The notes beneath the pieces were generated by a model. That model saw nothing but the letters and a program-made list of their open reading frames with translations, searched no databases and had not been told where the DNA came from. 14,795 bases of DNA from QAMH01 sp964435565 (GTDB lineage: Bacteria > Actinomycetota > Coriobacteriia > Coriobacteriales > QAMH01). The translations under genes and the position numbers were made by a program. The stretch lies in contig CAYSZR010000047.1 of NCBI GenBank assembly GCA_964435565.1, positions 1 through 14,795 on the forward strand, in the 5' to 3' direction. Positions 1 to 6,562 of this stretch are shown here, piece by piece. How positions within the stretch are numbered: position 1 is the first letter of the stretch; the number at the start of each line of letters is the position of its first letter.

Positions 1-2
1 TG

Positions 3-101
3 CTTGGCATACGCACGGCATTTATGTTGCTTGGGGCCTTTATGCTTCTCGCGGTTCTCTTTGTATTGCTTCTCTTCCATCTGGTGAAAACTCTGAAATA
101 A
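3..101 (+). CDS. C-terminal end of an integral membrane protein (partial)
   Basis: The window opens inside a plus-strand gene. The frame starting at position 3 is open to a TAA at 99-101 and gives 32 residues. They form one strongly hydrophobic segment, with a run such as GAFMLLAVLFVLLLF, followed by a short basic tail ending HLVKTLK. This is a final transmembrane helix with a cytoplasmic C-terminus, as in many transporters, including the major facilitator type. The family cannot be told from this piece. The gene converges on the RidA-like gene, whose stop lies 21 bases further on, and no clear terminator hairpin is seen between them. Confidence 0.6.
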   Translation, partial: LGIRTAFMLLGAFMLLAVLFVLLLFHLVKTLK

Positions 102-122
102 CCCAGAGCTGAAACAAAGTTT

Positions 123-662
123 TTATTGAGCCGATGGATCGATGCTGATGGCATCTATGAGCACGCGTGCTCCTTCAATGGGAAGCCGCACAGCTTGAAT
201 GCACGAGCGCACGGGATAAGGCTCGTTGAAGTGCTTTGCATATTCCTCGTTCATTGTGGAGAAATCATCCATATCGGCAAGGTAGACAGTGACTTTGACA
301 ACGTTATCCAACGTTGCGCCGGCATCGGCCAACTCGGCTTCGATGTTCTTGAAAATTTGGGCGATTTGCGTGTTAACGTCGGCACCGGCGATTTGACCCG
401 TGCCAGGATCAAGGGGGATCTGGCCTGAGAACCAGATGAAGCCATTCGCACGAAGGACCTGCGAATAGGGTCCAATGTGGCGAATGTCGTTTTTAAGTGC
501 CACTTCGGTCTTCGCCGCTTTGTCTGTTGTCGATGTTTTTGCGCCTGCGCTTGCTGAGCTGGTTGCCGCAGAGCACCCCACAAGCGAAGCAGCCGCAACT
601 CCCGACGCTCCCACTGCTGCCGAAAACAGGAAATTCCTTCTTGATAATGTATCGCTCCCCAT
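123..662 (-). CDS. Exported RidA/YjgF-family lipoprotein with Tat signal
   Basis: The protein has 179 residues. Residues 6-30 form a twin-arginine signal (SRRNFLF) with a hydrophobic stretch ending in the lipobox LVGC (Cys30), so it is predicted to be exported folded and anchored as a lipoprotein. A Ser/Ala/Thr/Lys-rich linker (about 31-55) leads to a complete RidA domain with GPYSQ, SGQIPLDP and the RSC motif (Arg152, Cys154). Family knowledge: RidA proteins are cytosolic enamine/imine deaminases in which this Arg binds the substrate carboxylate and a Glu near the C-terminus (E. coli Glu120) activates water. By hand alignment the Glu position is Leu168, and the next family Glu is Asp170. The start is supported by a GGGAGGG ribosome site about 6 bases upstream. 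A small GC hairpin (684-697) lies in the leader. The family call is firm; the function outside the membrane is unknown. Confidence 0.88.
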   Translation of the reverse strand: MGSDTLSRRNFLFSAAVGASGVAAASLVGCSAATSSASAGAKTSTTDKAAKTEVALKNDIRHIGPYSQVLRANGFIWFSGQIPLDPGTGQIAGADVNTQIAQIFKNIEAELADAGATLDNVVKVTVYLADMDDFSTMNEEYAKHFNEPYPVRSCIQAVRLPIEGARVLIDAISIDPSAQ

Positions 663-872
663 GATGGACCCTCCCTGTGCGCTGGCCGTCCCCGGCCGAC
701 AATCATTAGAGTCCGTTTAATTTTATCATTGGATGTGAGATTCAGTTGCTTTAATGCTGGTATGTGCGCTCATGAAATGAGAAGGCCTTGAGTGCACGGG
801 AGTTCTCGATTCGAAAGTGGTCTTTGGCTGGAAGCGAGTTGCCTTCTGAGGAAAACGCCCATTTAGATAGGC

Positions 873-878
873 TATAAT
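873..878 (+). promoter_or_regulatory. Candidate -10 element for the HsmA-like gene
   Basis: A consensus TATAAT lies about 33 bases before the ATG at 911. No good -35 hexamer is visible at 16-18 bases spacing. The surrounding gap (663-910) separates two divergent genes. It also holds a short palindrome, CTCAT-gaa-ATGAG at 769-781, of unknown meaning. Confidence 0.45.
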
Positions 879-910
879 CCCGCGGAACAATTCGAACGAA
901 AGGAAGCTCT

Positions 911-1273
911 ATGCCTATCTTAGTCGCATGCGGCGCGCTGTTGGCAACATGTGCCCTGATTCTCTATGCCGTTGGTATCCTGATGATGGTCTTTACCGGC
1001 AAAGTTCGCCGCCGCAATGTGATGATGCAGACTATCGCCGTTATCTGCGATGCTGCGGGTACGATTTGCATGATATTCCAGGCGGGAAACATCATCCCCG
1101 CTGACCTGCATGGCTGGCTGGGATACACCGCGCTCATGCTCATGGTGATCGATTTGGTGTTTGTGTATCGGCACCGTAAAGATGGTCTGGCCAATGCCCC
1201 TATACGCATCTATGCTCTATGCGCTTTGGTGTACTGGATCGTTTCCTATTCCCAGGGCTTTATCAAGATGTAG
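911..1273 (+). CDS. Small four-helix membrane protein, HsmA/TIGR03987-like
   Basis: The protein has 120 residues and is mostly hydrophobic, with four predicted transmembrane helices at about 3-27, 38-58, 67-88 and 96-117. The short loops between helices carry basic residues, for example KVRRR after helix 1 and RHRKDG after helix 3. The pattern CDAAGT-IC-M in helix 2 followed by LHGWLGYTALMLMVID in helix 3 resembles the HsmA (TIGR03987) family of small membrane proteins (typically a D-x-x-GT motif and an HG-x-LG motif). I make this match from memory of the family. Its biochemical role is not established. The start is backed by a GGAAG ribosome site 6 bases upstream, and a TATAAT lies 33 bases upstream. 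It appears to be a single-gene unit, followed by a 13-bp hairpin. Confidence 0.75.
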   Translation: MPILVACGALLATCALILYAVGILMMVFTGKVRRRNVMMQTIAVICDAAGTICMIFQAGNIIPADLHGWLGYTALMLMVIDLVFVYRHRKDGLANAPIRIYALCALVYWIVSYSQGFIKM

Positions 1274-1282
1274 GTTTTTAAT

Positions 1283-1320
1283 ATGGCGGCATGCGAAATA
1301 TCGACAGCGCGTGCCGTCAT
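1283..1320 (+). terminator. Hairpin after the HsmA-like gene, possible terminator
   Basis: Arms 1283-1295 (atggcggcatgcg) and 1308-1320 (cgcgtgccgtcat) pair over 13 positions, including two G-T wobbles, around a 12-base loop. It starts 9 bases after the upstream stop codon, where a terminator is expected. No T-run follows it (the next bases are TATCGCC), so it is not a textbook intrinsic terminator. It may instead protect the 3' end or act with Rho. Confidence 0.45.
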
Positions 1321-1368
1321 TATCGCCAAAGTGTAAGATTTGATAGAGACGCATGTGGAGTGCAAGTT

Positions 1369-1374
1369 TATAAT
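1369..1374 (+). promoter_or_regulatory. Candidate -10 element for the hybrid histidine kinase gene
   Basis: A consensus TATAAT lies 37 bases before the GTG at 1412. A TTGATA resembling a -35 box lies at 1340-1345, but the 23-base spacing is too long for a normal sigma-70 promoter. The -10 is therefore proposed alone. Confidence 0.45.
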
Positions 1375-1411
1375 GTAGGTCTGATGGCGATGGCTCGTCG
1401 AGGGAAGGGCT

Positions 1412-3538
1412 GTGAGACGGATGCCTACAACCATGCGGTATATCGTCGCGACATTCGTCGCGCTGTCTCTTTTCTCTTTCGCTCAGGCGCCATTTGCCTA
1501 TGCCGATGAGCCTTCTGAAACCACGTCGCACAACACCCTGCTCGTCGTCGGTGTTCCGCTTGGCAGAGAACCGATCTTCTATCAAAACGCCGATACGGGT
1601 CAAATCGACGGTATAGGCGTGGACCTTATGCAAGCTGCCGCACGGAATGCGGGTTACAATGTCGAGTTTATTGCAGTCGGGGAAAAGTCTCTGAAAGAAG
1701 CCCTCGATAGCGACAGATACGATCTTGTTATGCCGTTTGGCTCCGCTATCACGAGTGCCTCAGGATTGTCGACCATTGTCACCGAGAATCTTTTCCAGAC
1801 CCCATTCACTTTTGTCACCGTTGGAAAGAAATCACTGCCATCGATATCGACTATGCGGATCGGAATGCTCGAATCGCTTTCAGGCGGGGCAGAGACGCTT
1901 AATCAGTTGTATCCAGAAGCGAAAGTTACTCTCTATCCGACTATGGATGATTGCGTCAACGCTTTGAGAGCAGACGAAGTGGATGCTCTTGGCCATAATT
2001 CCTATGTTTGGAATTATGTGTTGCGCAAGCCTGCATATTCCGATTTGCAGGCACTCCCCGTCAGCTCATTCACCATGGACTTTCGTGCCGGAACGCTCGA
2101 TACACCTAAGGGGCGCGAGGTTGTGGAGAGGTTGAATGGTGGTATTCAGAAGATTACCGACACGCAGCGTCAGGCAATTATTCTTGATCATACTTCACGC
2201 GATTTATATAAATACGACATCTTCGATACCTTGTATGCGAATAGGGGATTGCTGGCGCAACTTGCGATAGGTATCACGTTTGTAGTTGTCGCGCTTATCA
2301 TCTGGGCGCGCCTGCGTAGGCGCTATATCAAGAGGCTCGAAGCTTCGAATAGCAATCTTGAGAAAACCAATTTGGCGTTGGAAAAAGCCGACGCATCTCG
2401 TGCCGCTTTTCTTTCTAGCATGAGCCATGATATGCGCACACCGCTTAATGGCATTTTGGGTTTTTTGGACCTTGCGAAAGGCAGCGATAACGAAAACGAG
2501 CGTCAAGATTATATAGATAAGGCGATAACGTCGGCTGATCTTATGCTCGCTTTGGTGAACGATGTGCTCGATCTGTCTAAGGTAGCAAGTTCTAAAATGA
2601 GGCTTAGGCCTGCGGTGTTTGATTCAGAAGGGCTTTTCGAGGAAATCATGGGGAGTATAAAGGTCCTTGCCGAAGAGAAGGACATCGAGTTTTCCATGAC
2701 GTTCTCAGGCAAGATGCCTGATTATATATACGCTGACCGTATGCGCATGGAGCAGATAGCGCTCAATCTGCTTTCGAATGCCGTGAAATACACGCCCGAA
2801 GGTGGCAAAGTGGAATGCCATGTTGGATATGTGGCATCTGATGCCAATGGGGGCAGTACCGTTTTGTATGTCAAAGACGATGGCATAGGAATGTCAGAAG
2901 AATTCCAGCACATCATGTTCGAGCCCTTCACGCAAGAACATTCGAGTCGGCAATACGGCGCCCAGGGCACCGGGCTTGGGCTGTCGATTGTCAAGCAGGT
3001 CGTTGATCTTATGGATGGAACCATCGAAGTCGAAAGCAGGCTTGATCATGGTACGGAATTCACCGTGCATATTCCTATTCAGGCAGCAGACTCCGAAGGC
3101 GTACAGGACTCTAGCACCGGCGATGCGACATCTAGCGATATAGACCAGCTGAAAGGGAAGCGTGTACTCGTTGTCGAAGACAACGATCTTAACGCTGAAA
3201 TCGCCATTACCTTATTGCGCGAACGCGCGAAAATCGAAACCGAGCGCGCCTCGAATGGGAAGCAGGCCTTCGATATGTTTGCTGAATCTGAAATCGGCTA
3301 TTACGACGCGATCCTCATGGATATTCGCATGCCCGTGATGAACGGGATCGACGCGACCTGTTCCATCCGCGCCTTAGAACGTCGCGATGCCGAGTCCGTT
3401 CCCATTATCGCCATGACTGCAGATGCCTTTGCCGAAGATGTTCAGAGGTGCATTGATGCGGGGATGAACGCGCATATTGTAAAACCGATTTCCCCCGGCA
3501 AGCTGATTGATACCCTCGCTACGAAGCTTGCAAAATAA
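1412..3538 (+). CDS. Hybrid sensor histidine kinase with solute-binding (SBP_bac_3) sensor domain
   Basis: The protein has 708 residues. In order: a signal peptide (about 1-31, cleavage near FAYA-DE), a periplasmic-type family 3 solute-binding domain (about 42-265), one membrane helix (about 280-300), a short coiled coil, and a HisKA domain with the H-box SHDMRTPLN (phospho-His339). Then come an ATPase domain with the N-box NLLSNAVKYT (about 451-463), DDGIGM, FEPFTQ and GTGLGLS, and a C-terminal receiver domain with acceptor Asp637 (LMDIRMP) and Lys691. All catalytic residues are present. The layout resembles BvgS/EvgS kinases that sense small extracellular ligands such as amino acids, but there is no PAS, Hpt or output domain. 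The start is uncertain: GTG 1412 sits 6 bases after AGGGA, and ATG 1421 and ATG 1433 are alternatives. No separate response regulator lies in this window, so its target is unknown. A CBM9-like lipoprotein gene follows after 75 bases. Confidence 0.92.
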   Translation: MRRMPTTMRYIVATFVALSLFSFAQAPFAYADEPSETTSHNTLLVVGVPLGREPIFYQNADTGQIDGIGVDLMQAAARNAGYNVEFIAVGEKSLKEALDSDRYDLVMPFGSAITSASGLSTIVTENLFQTPFTFVTVGKKSLPSISTMRIGMLESLSGGAETLNQLYPEAKVTLYPTMDDCVNALRADEVDALGHNSYVWNYVLRKPAYSDLQALPVSSFTMDFRAGTLDTPKGREVVERLNGGIQKITDTQRQAIILDHTSRDLYKYDIFDTLYANRGLLAQLAIGITFVVVALIIWARLRRRYIKRLEASNSNLEKTNLALEKADASRAAFLSSMSHDMRTPLNGILGFLDLAKGSDNENERQDYIDKAITSADLMLALVNDVLDLSKVASSKMRLRPAVFDSEGLFEEIMGSIKVLAEEKDIEFSMTFSGKMPDYIYADRMRMEQIALNLLSNAVKYTPEGGKVECHVGYVASDANGGSTVLYVKDDGIGMSEEFQHIMFEPFTQEHSSRQYGAQGTGLGLSIVKQVVDLMDGTIEVESRLDHGTEFTVHIPIQAADSEGVQDSSTGDATSSDIDQLKGKRVLVVEDNDLNAEIAITLLRERAKIETERASNGKQAFDMFAESEIGYYDAILMDIRMPVMNGIDATCSIRALERRDAESVPIIAMTADAFAEDVQRCIDAGMNAHIVKPISPGKLIDTLATKLAK

Positions 3539-3613
3539 TCATTTGAAACAAGCTCAGGAAAAGTTGGATTAAGCGGTGTCTATCTGAAGGCGCTTGTAGG
3601 GTGGGGGTGCGAC

Positions 3614-4327
3614 ATGAGAAGGCTTATCGCATCGTTCGTAATATCAGCGCTTGTCGTGATGTCTGCCGCTATGTTTGCCGGTTGTGCGCGAACCACAGCG
3701 ACTGGCACAGATGAATCCGCATCCAAGAGCTATACGATCGCGAGGATAAGCGGAAAGCCTGATTGGGAAAGTGTCCCCATTGCCGATATCGACGTGTTTC
3801 CCTGGCCCGCCTACAAGGCTGACATTATCGCTCATGCGCAACTATGCTATGACGATGAGGCATTCTATGTGCGTATGTGGGCACAAGAGGCAGACATTCG
3901 CGCAGAATATCAGAAGACGGACTTGATGCCGAATACCTTTGAAGATAGCTGTCTTGAACTTTTTATCATGCCGGTCGAAAACGACGCGCGCTATATGAAC
4001 TTTGAGATCAATCCCAATTGCGCAATGGCTGGGGAAATAGGCACGACCAAGACAGACCGCGTCAAGCTTGTTTCTATGGCAGATAGTTTCGAGGCGACTT
4101 CTGTTCGCATTGATAATGGCTGGGAGGTTAGGTACAAGATTCCCTTTAGCTATATCAAGGCGTTCTATCCTGATTTCACGCAAACGTCGGGGACGCAGAT
4201 GCGTGGTAATTTCTACAAATGCGGCAATCTGACCAAGCATGAGCACTTTATCGTTTGGAATCAGGTTGAAAGCGAACAGCCGAATTTCCACGTGCCCAAT
4301 AACTTCGGTGCACTTGTTCTTGCCTGA
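3614..4327 (+). CDS. Lipoprotein with family 9-like carbohydrate-binding domain
   Basis: The protein has 237 residues. Residues 1-24 form a lipoprotein signal ending in MFAGC (Cys24; Phe at -3 makes the lipobox slightly atypical). Residues about 40-235 resemble the CBM9_2 fold (PF16011, carbohydrate-binding family 9-like). They show an early tryptophan strand (FPWPAYK), a strand pair with FYVRMWAQE, the segment EDSCLELFIMP, the typical YMNFEINPNC, and a late GWEVRYKIPF strand. No enzymatic motif is seen, so the likely role is binding of a glycan or related ligand at the cell surface. Start: GGGTGGGGG lies just upstream of the ATG. It is on the same strand as the sensor kinase, 75 bases downstream with no clear terminator between them, so co-transcription is plausible but unproven. 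The domain assignment is by pattern recognition only. Confidence 0.72.
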   Translation: MRRLIASFVISALVVMSAAMFAGCARTTATGTDESASKSYTIARISGKPDWESVPIADIDVFPWPAYKADIIAHAQLCYDDEAFYVRMWAQEADIRAEYQKTDLMPNTFEDSCLELFIMPVENDARYMNFEINPNCAMAGEIGTTKTDRVKLVSMADSFEATSVRIDNGWEVRYKIPFSYIKAFYPDFTQTSGTQMRGNFYKCGNLTKHEHFIVWNQVESEQPNFHVPNNFGALVLA

Positions 4328-4354
4328 TAGCGCCTGGACATAGCACGGCGCTAT
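4327..4354. terminator. Hairpin between convergent genes, possible bidirectional terminator
   Basis: ATAGCGCC (4327-4334) and GGCGCTAT (4347-4354) are a perfect 8-bp inverted repeat with a 12-base loop. It begins at the last base of the lipoprotein stop codon and ends 27 bases before the stop of the opposing acetyltransferase gene. No T-run follows on either strand, so the terminator call rests on position and stem only. Confidence 0.45.
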
Positions 4355-4381
4355 GGTGTCGCAGTGCGGTAGGTGTGTTGA

Positions 4382-4864
4382 TTATCCCTTGGGCTTGTAC
4401 GATACCAGCTGCTCGTCATCCGATAAGAACCCGAAGGGCACCGCAAGATCGGCCGGTTCATATCCGATTCGATCGAACAGACGCGGCCAAAAACGCCGGG
4501 CGTTTATATTGGCTGTTTTGACGGTCCAGACCCAGATGCCGGGATGCGCGATGACGTATTTTTCAATGGCGCGCGACATCAGCCCCCGATGTCTTGAGGA
4601 AGGCATTATATAGGCTGACACGATGGCATAATCTGCTCCGCGTATGGCAGCAGGGGATATGCAGATTGCAAAGAAACCAACCGGTTCGTCTTCGCTGAGG
4701 ATGTCGAACCACTTGTAAACCCCGTCTTCTTGCGTGAGAAGATCGAGCCAAGAAAGCGTCTCGTGTTCGGGCTCAGGCTCTTTGTGGCCTGCAATATCCA
4801 CAAGCAGCTCGTGACGATATGCGAAATAGAGGTCGCGCCGTGTGACCTTCGGTGTGCCTTCCAT
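4382..4864 (-). CDS. GNAT-family N-acetyltransferase
   Basis: The protein has 160 residues from the preferred start. The GNAT core is visible: a central strand (EPVGFFAICIS), then YAIVSAYIMPSSRHRGLMSRA, in which the R-x-R-G-L segment matches the acetyl-CoA pyrophosphate loop (motif A). This is followed by a helix and the strand WVWTVKTANINARRFW, with a C-terminal GY motif (FDRIGYEP) typical of the family. The substrate cannot be predicted. Start choice: an ATG at 4870 lies only 2 bases from the GGGGAG ribosome site, whereas the ATG at 4864 is 8 bases from it, so 4864 is preferred. It lies 79 bases downstream of the diguanylate cyclase gene on the same strand and may be co-transcribed with it. 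Confidence 0.85.
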   Translation of the reverse strand: MEGTPKVTRRDLYFAYRHELLVDIAGHKEPEPEHETLSWLDLLTQEDGVYKWFDILSEDEPVGFFAICISPAAIRGADYAIVSAYIMPSSRHRGLMSRAIEKYVIAHPGIWVWTVKTANINARRFWPRLFDRIGYEPADLAVPFGFLSDDEQLVSYKPKG

Positions 4865-4943
4865 CGCCATGTCTCCCCGTTTTGTTCTTGCATCTGCAAT
4901 GACCGTGAAAAGAGCGTTCTAATGCAAAGGCTTAACGCGAGGT

Positions 4944-6437
4944 TCAGCTTCTTTCCGCAGACCTCAAATTGGGATTACGTTGGTAAAACGCTTGTTTGTC
5001 ATCGTACATCTGAGTATCTGCAACGCGTAGCAAACTGCGGATATCGGCTGTGTTTTCGCTGAAAACCGTGCCTATGGCAAGATTCACATCGTCGGCATTT
5101 TCGGCGTGTCGTTTTAGCTCTGCTGAATATTTGTCCAGGTCGTTCTTTGCGACGCCTGTACAGATAACCACGAATTCGTCACCGCCTATGCGGTATATTT
5201 CGCGGTCATAGAAAATCGTCTTAAGCAAGGCTGCTGTTCTTATTAACAGCTTATCGCCAGCATCGTGACCTTGTGTGTCGTTGATGGTCTTCAGGCCGTT
5301 TAAGTCGGCATAGATGATGCCAAGGGTTTCTGAGCCGTTTTGCCCGCTTGATTCGAGCCTTCTAATCGTGTCATCCATTGCATTGCGGTTTCCTACACCG
5401 GTCAGCGAGTCAACCTTGCTTAAATACTCGAGTCGTTCAAGCATCTGATGATTGGCGATAGTCGAGGCGATAAAGAACGAATTCAGTTCGAGGATCTCTT
5501 TGATCTTGAGGGTGTCTTGCGTATTGAAATTAGCGGTCCACATGAATCCGACAAGATCTTCTTTGAAGCGCAAAGCGAAGAATACGAGATTCTTGACCGA
5601 ATACGCCTGCAGAGATCCATACCAAGCGGGGTCGCGCTGTTCAAGAACTTGCAGGTCGTCTTCATTTTCCAGAATCAGATAGTCGGAGCCTGCTAAGTCA
5701 GCTTCCCAGGATAGGGCCACTTCATAGGGGGTGCGGTTCATGCTTGCGGCGATTTCATTCCCATATTGTTTCTGGCGTCCCGCTTCCGTGATAATGGCGC
5801 AGTTTGCATGCGCCTTGTCGACGATCATGAAGATACATTTTTTTGTGCCGCATATCTGGGCGATATCTGTGCATGCTGCCTGCATCGCCTCGGTAAAGTC
5901 GCCTGTCTTGTGCAGTTTAAGGCTGGTAGCAAGCACGGCATTGGCGATTTCAGGATCGAGGCTGGGCAAAATGCTCAGGCCTGCTTTTTCCAGGCGTCCG
6001 ATTACGCAAGCGAAGTAATAGACATTTTTTTCGTTCGAATCCAAGGGAAAACATGAACCGTGCAGCCGTGCGGCATCAACGCTGGTAGAGAAATGGAGCG
6101 GCTCTTTAGTAGACACGCACCTATGGCAGAGCTTTTCGAAATTCGTATCTTGAAGGTAATGACGAAGGGGAGTTCCGGGTTTGAATTGCTGTGTCGCGGT
6201 ATCTGGGATGAGGGTTTTTGCAAAATGCTCGTTGATTGCTACGAGCTGAATCTCGCTACAGCTTCCATCCGGGAGTCTCTCGAACGAGCATATGCTCGCG
6301 CCTGTATCGACGTTGTCGATAAGTCGTTGATAGTCTCTTTGTTCCATGAAAGAAGCTTTCTTGTTGATTGTCATCCCCAAAGGCATTGTAAGAGAATTGA
6401 TGCGGTTTGAGGACCGTGCGATAGAAATTTGTTGCAT
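4944..6437 (-). CDS. Diguanylate cyclase with PAS-like and GAF sensor domains
   Basis: The protein has 497 residues and is soluble, with no membrane helix. The N-terminal part (about 31-150) looks PAS-like (MEQRDYQRLIDNVDTGASIC). The middle (about 165-330) looks like a GAF domain. A short helix (LERLEYLSKVDSLTGVGNR) leads into a complete GGDEF domain with ADLNGLKTINDTQGH and the intact GGDEF signature at 418-422, ending with the ADTQMYDDK helix. It should make cyclic di-GMP from two GTP. The RxxD inhibitory site normally found five residues before GGDEF is absent (FYDR is there), so product feedback is probably weak or absent. The start is uncertain: ATG 6437 has a GGAG 12 bases upstream, while the internal ATG at 6347 (residue 31) begins the recognisable domain and has a weak AAGAAAG site. 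No phosphodiesterase lies nearby. Confidence 0.9.
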   Translation of the reverse strand: MQQISIARSSNRINSLTMPLGMTINKKASFMEQRDYQRLIDNVDTGASICSFERLPDGSCSEIQLVAINEHFAKTLIPDTATQQFKPGTPLRHYLQDTNFEKLCHRCVSTKEPLHFSTSVDAARLHGSCFPLDSNEKNVYYFACVIGRLEKAGLSILPSLDPEIANAVLATSLKLHKTGDFTEAMQAACTDIAQICGTKKCIFMIVDKAHANCAIITEAGRQKQYGNEIAASMNRTPYEVALSWEADLAGSDYLILENEDDLQVLEQRDPAWYGSLQAYSVKNLVFFALRFKEDLVGFMWTANFNTQDTLKIKEILELNSFFIASTIANHQMLERLEYLSKVDSLTGVGNRNAMDDTIRRLESSGQNGSETLGIIYADLNGLKTINDTQGHDAGDKLLIRTAALLKTIFYDREIYRIGGDEFVVICTGVAKNDLDKYSAELKRHAENADDVNLAIGTVFSENTADIRSLLRVADTQMYDDKQAFYQRNPNLRSAERS

Positions 6438-6467
6438 AGTTTATTTAAGCTCCGTTCTTCAATTGCC

Positions 6468-6499
6468 GCGGCCCCGCAGGCTAAGGCCTGTGGGGCCGC
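6468..6499. terminator. Very stable GC hairpin between the DUF4405 and GGDEF genes
   Basis: The arms gcggccccgcaggc (6468-6481) and gcctgtggggccgc (6486-6499) pair over 14 positions with a single G-T wobble and a 4-base loop (taag). It lies 63 bases past the stop of the DUF4405 gene and 30 bases before the upstream-most start of the GGDEF gene, both on the minus strand. On the minus strand no U-run follows (GGCAATTG); on the plus strand only TTTC follows. It is most likely a terminator or transcript-end structure for the DUF4405 gene. It would also lie in the leader of any read-through GGDEF transcript. Confidence 0.65.
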
Positions 6500-6562
6500 T
6501 TTCATCTGTAGAAAACAGGCTTCGAAAGTTCCGCGTTTTCTCAGGTCGTGCAAACCGACGAG

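Noticed and set aside
1217..1633. 138-residue minus-strand frame
   Set aside because: It crosses the end of the HsmA-like gene, an intergenic hairpin, a promoter-like site and the kinase start, with no domain signature.
3525..3554. AGCTTG/CAAGCT inverted repeat over the kinase stop codon
   Set aside because: Only 6 bp with an 18-base gap and a weak inner 4-bp match. It is too weak to call a terminator.
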